Source: Niveibacterium sp. 24ML (GTDB taxonomy: Bacteria; Pseudomonadota; Gammaproteobacteria; Burkholderiales; Rhodocyclaceae). Taken from it: DNA of 64,000 nt. The stretch's first letter is position 1; each line of letters opens with the position of its first letter. The position numbers and the translations under genes are program-made. This document shows positions 61,155 to 64,000 of the stretch, in pieces. The notes below the pieces were generated by a model. The model did not search any database. It saw only the letters and a list, made by a program, of their open reading frames with translations, and had not been told where the DNA came from. Location: contig NZ_JAPFHA010000019.1 of assembly GCF_026586805.1 (NCBI RefSeq), forward strand, positions 40,473 to 104,472. The letters run 5' to 3'.

Positions 61155-62777
61155 TCAGAGCCTGAACTTCGACACCGCGGCGCGCAGTTCGGCGGCCATG
61201 CCTTCCAGATCACTGACGGATGTCGCACTGCGGGTGATGGCCGCATTGGTCGAATCGCTCATCTGCGCGATGCGTTCGATGTGTTCGGCGATCGCGTGGC
61301 TGGCCGAACTTTGCTCCGTGTAGGTCTCAACCAGTTCGGCCACTTCGTGGCGGGTGGTGTCGGCGCCGGTCTTGAGCGAATCGAGCGCCGGCCCGAGGCG
61401 GCTGATCGCCTGCACGCTGGAATTGGCCTGCGTGGCCGAGGCGCGCATCACTTTCGCCACGCTTTCGGTTTCGCCGTGGATGGCGCCCAGCGCTGTCATG
61501 ATTTCGCTGGTGGCCTTGCCGGTCTTCTCGGCCAGCTTGCGCACCTCGTCGGCCACCACCGCAAAGCCGCGGCCTTGTTCGCCGGCCCGTGCTGCTTCGA
61601 TGGCGGCGTTGAGTGCAAGCAGGTTGGTCTGGTCGGCGATCTCCTTGATGATGCTGGCGATACCGCTGATGTGGGTGGAGTGCTTCTCAAGCCGGCCGAT
61701 GTTTGCCGCGGCGGTGTTCACCGATTCGGCCACGCGGCCCACTTCGCCGCTGGCATCCTCGGCGATGGCGGTGCCGTCTTGCGAGAGGCGGTGCGCGCTC
61801 TCGGCCTCTTCCCGCACGCGGGATGCGCGCTCGGCCACATGGTCGAGGCCGGCGGTCATTTCCTGCACCGCGGCGGCAATGCCCGCTGCGGCTTCGCTTT
61901 GCTGCGCTGCGCTGCCTTCGATCTCGTGATACGCGCTGTTCAGATGCTGCGCTGCACCGGCGATGTTGCCGCTGGACTGTTCGATCGCGCTGATCATCTC
62001 GCGCAACTGGTTCTGCATGGCATCGAGTGCTTCAAGCAGCTTGCCGGTTTCGTCGCGGCGCGTGGCGGTGATCTTGGTGCTCAGATCGCCGGCAGCAATC
62101 TTCTGCGCCAGCTTGACCGATTGCCCGAGCGGAATCGTGACCGAGCGGATGATCGAGAACGACAGCGCGGCAGCCGCAACCAGCCCGACAAGCGCGATCC
62201 ACATGGTCGAACTGTTGATCTTGGCGGCGGTGGCCGCCACGGCTGCGTTCGAGGCTTCAGTGTCCTTCACCTGCATCTTGAGCAGCGCGGTCAGGGCGTC
62301 GATCGCCTGCTCGAAGGCCGGTAGCGCGTTGGAGCGGAACTCGGACACCGCCTGCATGCGGTCGCCCTCGCCGTACAACTTGATCAGCTTGTCGCGCGAC
62401 TCGGTGAATTCCGTGTAGCTGGTCTGGAAGGTCTTGATGTGCTTTTTCGAGGTGGCATCGTTCATCAACTTGAACGCTGCCTGCAAACCCTTGAGCGCGT
62501 CGGCATCGAGCTTGCGCATCGCCTCGAAGTGCTCTTCCGCAGTCTTCACATACTGGGTTTCCATCGCCAGCACGATGCGCATGCGGCTGCGGTGCAGGGT
62601 GTCGAGCGACACGCCCAGCTGGGACATTGGCACGGTGTGCTGGGCGTAGGCGCTGTCGATCTGGGCGGTTGCGGTACTCAGGCCCGATCGGCCCAGCACC
62701 ACCACCACGACCACCAGCAAAAGCAGAAAGCTGGAGAGCAGGACCAGTCGGGTCGAGATCCGCAGGTTCTTCATCAT
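61155..62777 (-). CDS. Methyl-accepting chemotaxis protein
   Basis: A 540-residue chemoreceptor with helix 1 ([19 protein letters not shown]), a helical-bundle periplasmic domain (about residues 33-185), helix 2 ([19 protein letters not shown]), a HAMP domain and the signalling tip [40 protein letters not shown]. No C-terminal pentapeptide. Start ATG 62777 or the adjacent ATG 62774. It is divergent from the sigma-54 activator; the gap 62778-63010 shows no clear promoter motif. Confidence 0.94.
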   Translation of the reverse strand: MMKNLRISTRLVLLSSFLLLLVVVVVVLGRSGLSTATAQIDSAYAQHTVPMSQLGVSLDTLHRSRMRIVLAMETQYVKTAEEHFEAMRKLDADALKGLQAAFKLMNDATSKKHIKTFQTSYTEFTESRDKLIKLYGEGDRMQAVSEFRSNALPAFEQAIDALTALLKMQVKDTEASNAAVAATAAKINSSTMWIALVGLVAAAALSFSIIRSVTIPLGQSVKLAQKIAAGDLSTKITATRRDETGKLLEALDAMQNQLREMISAIEQSSGNIAGAAQHLNSAYHEIEGSAAQQSEAAAGIAAAVQEMTAGLDHVAERASRVREEAESAHRLSQDGTAIAEDASGEVGRVAESVNTAAANIGRLEKHSTHISGIASIIKEIADQTNLLALNAAIEAARAGEQGRGFAVVADEVRKLAEKTGKATSEIMTALGAIHGETESVAKVMRASATQANSSVQAISRLGPALDSLKTGADTTRHEVAELVETYTEQSSASHAIAEHIERIAQMSDSTNAAITRSATSVSDLEGMAAELRAAVSKFRL

Positions 62778-63010
62778 TTTTGTTTTGGCTCCTGTGAAGG
62801 GACTGGCAAGTGACAACATCGTTATCGGCAAGCTTCATGGCAACTTGAGCACAGGTAGGGGCGTTCCTTGCCACAATGTGAAACGAGCCGGGTGAGGGGG
62901 GTGTGCTTGGTTCGATCGAAAAACATGACGTCGGCGTGCGGCTCGCCTATAACGACTACTCGCTCCAAATGACTTGTCGTCCCGCGCAGGGGGCGGCAGT
63001 GGAGGATTGA

Positions 63011-64000
63011 ATGTCGGTATTGCCCAACCTGATCGGACAAGCCCCGAATTTCCTGCACGCCATCGGCCTCATCGAGCGCATGGCGCGTTTCGACGCGCCG
63101 GTGCTGATCACCGGTGAGACCGGCACGGGCAAGGAGGTGGCGGCGCGCGCGATTCATTACCTGTCCGCCCGCCGCGATGCGCCTTTCGTGCCCCTGAACT
63201 GCGGCGCCTTGCCCGACGCCCTGATCGAAAGCGAGCTCTTCGGCGCCGAGCGCGGGGCCTACACCGATGCGCGCCAGTCGCGCGGTGGCCTGGTCGAGGC
63301 GGCCGATGGCGGCAGCCTCTTTCTTGACGAAGTGGATGCGCTGCCCCCGCGTGCGCAGGTGTCGCTGCTGCGCTTTCTGCAGGATCAGACCTACCGCCCG
63401 CTCGGGTGTGCGCGCGAACGGGCGGCGAATGTGCGCGTCATCGCCGCTGCCAGCCCGCGCTTGGCGCAACTGATTGCGCGCGGCGAGTTCAGGCCGGACC
63501 TGGCCTGGCGGCTCAACGTGCTGGCGGTTGAGCTCCCTCCGCTGCGCGAGCGGCCGGGCGACCCCCGCCTGCTGGCGGAGCACTTCCTTGCGCGCTACTC
63601 ACGGCGCTACGGCGTGGCGTGCCGCGGGCTTGATCCGGCCAGCGTCGCCTGGCTTGAAACCCAAGCCTGGCCGGGGAATGTGCGCGAGCTCGATAACCTC
63701 ATCCATCGCAGCCTGCTGCTGTGCGATGGCGGCGTGCTTCGGCTCGGCGCCCCGCCGACAGCAGGCGCCGCCGGCGATGCGGCGCAAGCGCACCTGAGCT
63801 TCAACGATGCGCGCGCGGCGGCGATCGAGGCGTTCGAGCGGCAGTACCTTGAAAACCTGATGCAACTCACCGGTGGCAACGTCAGCCTTGCCGCCCGTAT
63901 TGCGGGCAAGGAGCGCCGTTGCCTGGGCAAGTTGCTCAAGAAACACGGCCTCGATCGCAGCACCGCTGCCGGTGCCATTGTGGGTGGGTCTGCGCAGACC
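63011..64000 (+). CDS. Sigma-54-dependent transcriptional activator without N-terminal sensor domain, cut by the window edge
   Basis: From ATG 63011 (ribosome site ggagg eight bases upstream) the frame is open to the last base, 330 codons. The AAA+ domain starts at once: Walker A GETGTGKEV near residue 37, then ELFGAERGAYTDARQSRGGL at the sigma-54 contact loop, Walker B GGSLFLDEVDAL, and AWPGNVRELDNLIHRSLL. A Fis-type HTH follows (NVSLAARIAGKERRCLGKLL). The GAFTGA loop reads GAYTDA. Layout resembles PspF. Target unknown. Confidence 0.9.
   Translation, partial: MSVLPNLIGQAPNFLHAIGLIERMARFDAPVLITGETGTGKEVAARAIHYLSARRDAPFVPLNCGALPDALIESELFGAERGAYTDARQSRGGLVEAADGGSLFLDEVDALPPRAQVSLLRFLQDQTYRPLGCARERAANVRVIAAASPRLAQLIARGEFRPDLAWRLNVLAVELPPLRERPGDPRLLAEHFLARYSRRYGVACRGLDPASVAWLETQAWPGNVRELDNLIHRSLLLCDGGVLRLGAPPTAGAAGDAAQAHLSFNDARAAAIEAFERQYLENLMQLTGGNVSLAARIAGKERRCLGKLLKKHGLDRSTAAGAIVGGSAQT

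Noticed and set aside
62822..63583. Minus-strand frame of 253 codons
   Set aside because: Antisense to the sigma-54 activator, which has Walker motifs and a good ribosome site.

Overview
The window is high-GC chromosomal DNA whose gene content and protein sequences look betaproteobacterial, most likely Rhodocyclales-like. This assignment is inferred from metX-metW, TPP-controlled thiC, gltB-gltD, several chemoreceptors and GGDEF proteins, and the dispersed repeats; no rRNA or tRNA gene is present to confirm it. Genes cut by the window edges are gltB (5' end missing) and a sigma-54 activator (3' end missing).

Layout. 1-4.2 kb: glutamate synthase gltB-gltD, followed by a diverged copy of the gltD tail. 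4.2-10.4 kb, minus strand: cobyric acid synthase; a MarR regulator with an ArsN2-ArsN1-like double acetyltransferase; an LD-carboxypeptidase; and a YkgJ / methyltransferase-like / YceH run. 10.6-16 kb: a chemoreceptor, then a tandemly duplicated pair of porin plus small phosphate-binding-like periplasmic protein. 16-31 kb: two MacAB-like export systems (HlyD, ATPase, FtsX permeases). The first is split by an AT-richer gene of unknown function and by copies of a structured repeat. A SWIM/SNF2 helicase lies between the two systems. 31-43 kb: thiD, an acyltransferase, two related response regulators, nudK, alkB, rlhA, a PAS-GGDEF cyclase, and a Cache protein with its chemoreceptor. 43-46 kb: an accessory islet with an HTH / cytosine-C5 methyltransferase / HNH nuclease fusion and two overlapping small genes. 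46-53 kb: a duplicated 3' fragment of thiC, a lysine 6-aminotransferase-like enzyme, a papain-like hydrolase, a membrane GGDEF cyclase and riboswitch-controlled thiC. 53-64 kb: a lipoprotein, an EamA transporter, MocR and LysR regulators, a VOC protein, a HAD phosphatase, metW-metX behind an apparent SAM-II riboswitch, a third chemoreceptor and the sigma-54 activator.

The most notable item is the single-polypeptide restriction-modification candidate at 43237-45303 with its two translationally coupled partners. Other strong observations are a repeat family whose stems vary with preserved pairing, a 152-bp inverted-repeat element that supplies stop codons to two genes, gene-conversion-like identity of the tandem porins, the fused acetyltransferase with duplicated MarR-type operators, and a SAM-II-like aptamer followed by an intrinsic terminator ahead of metX.
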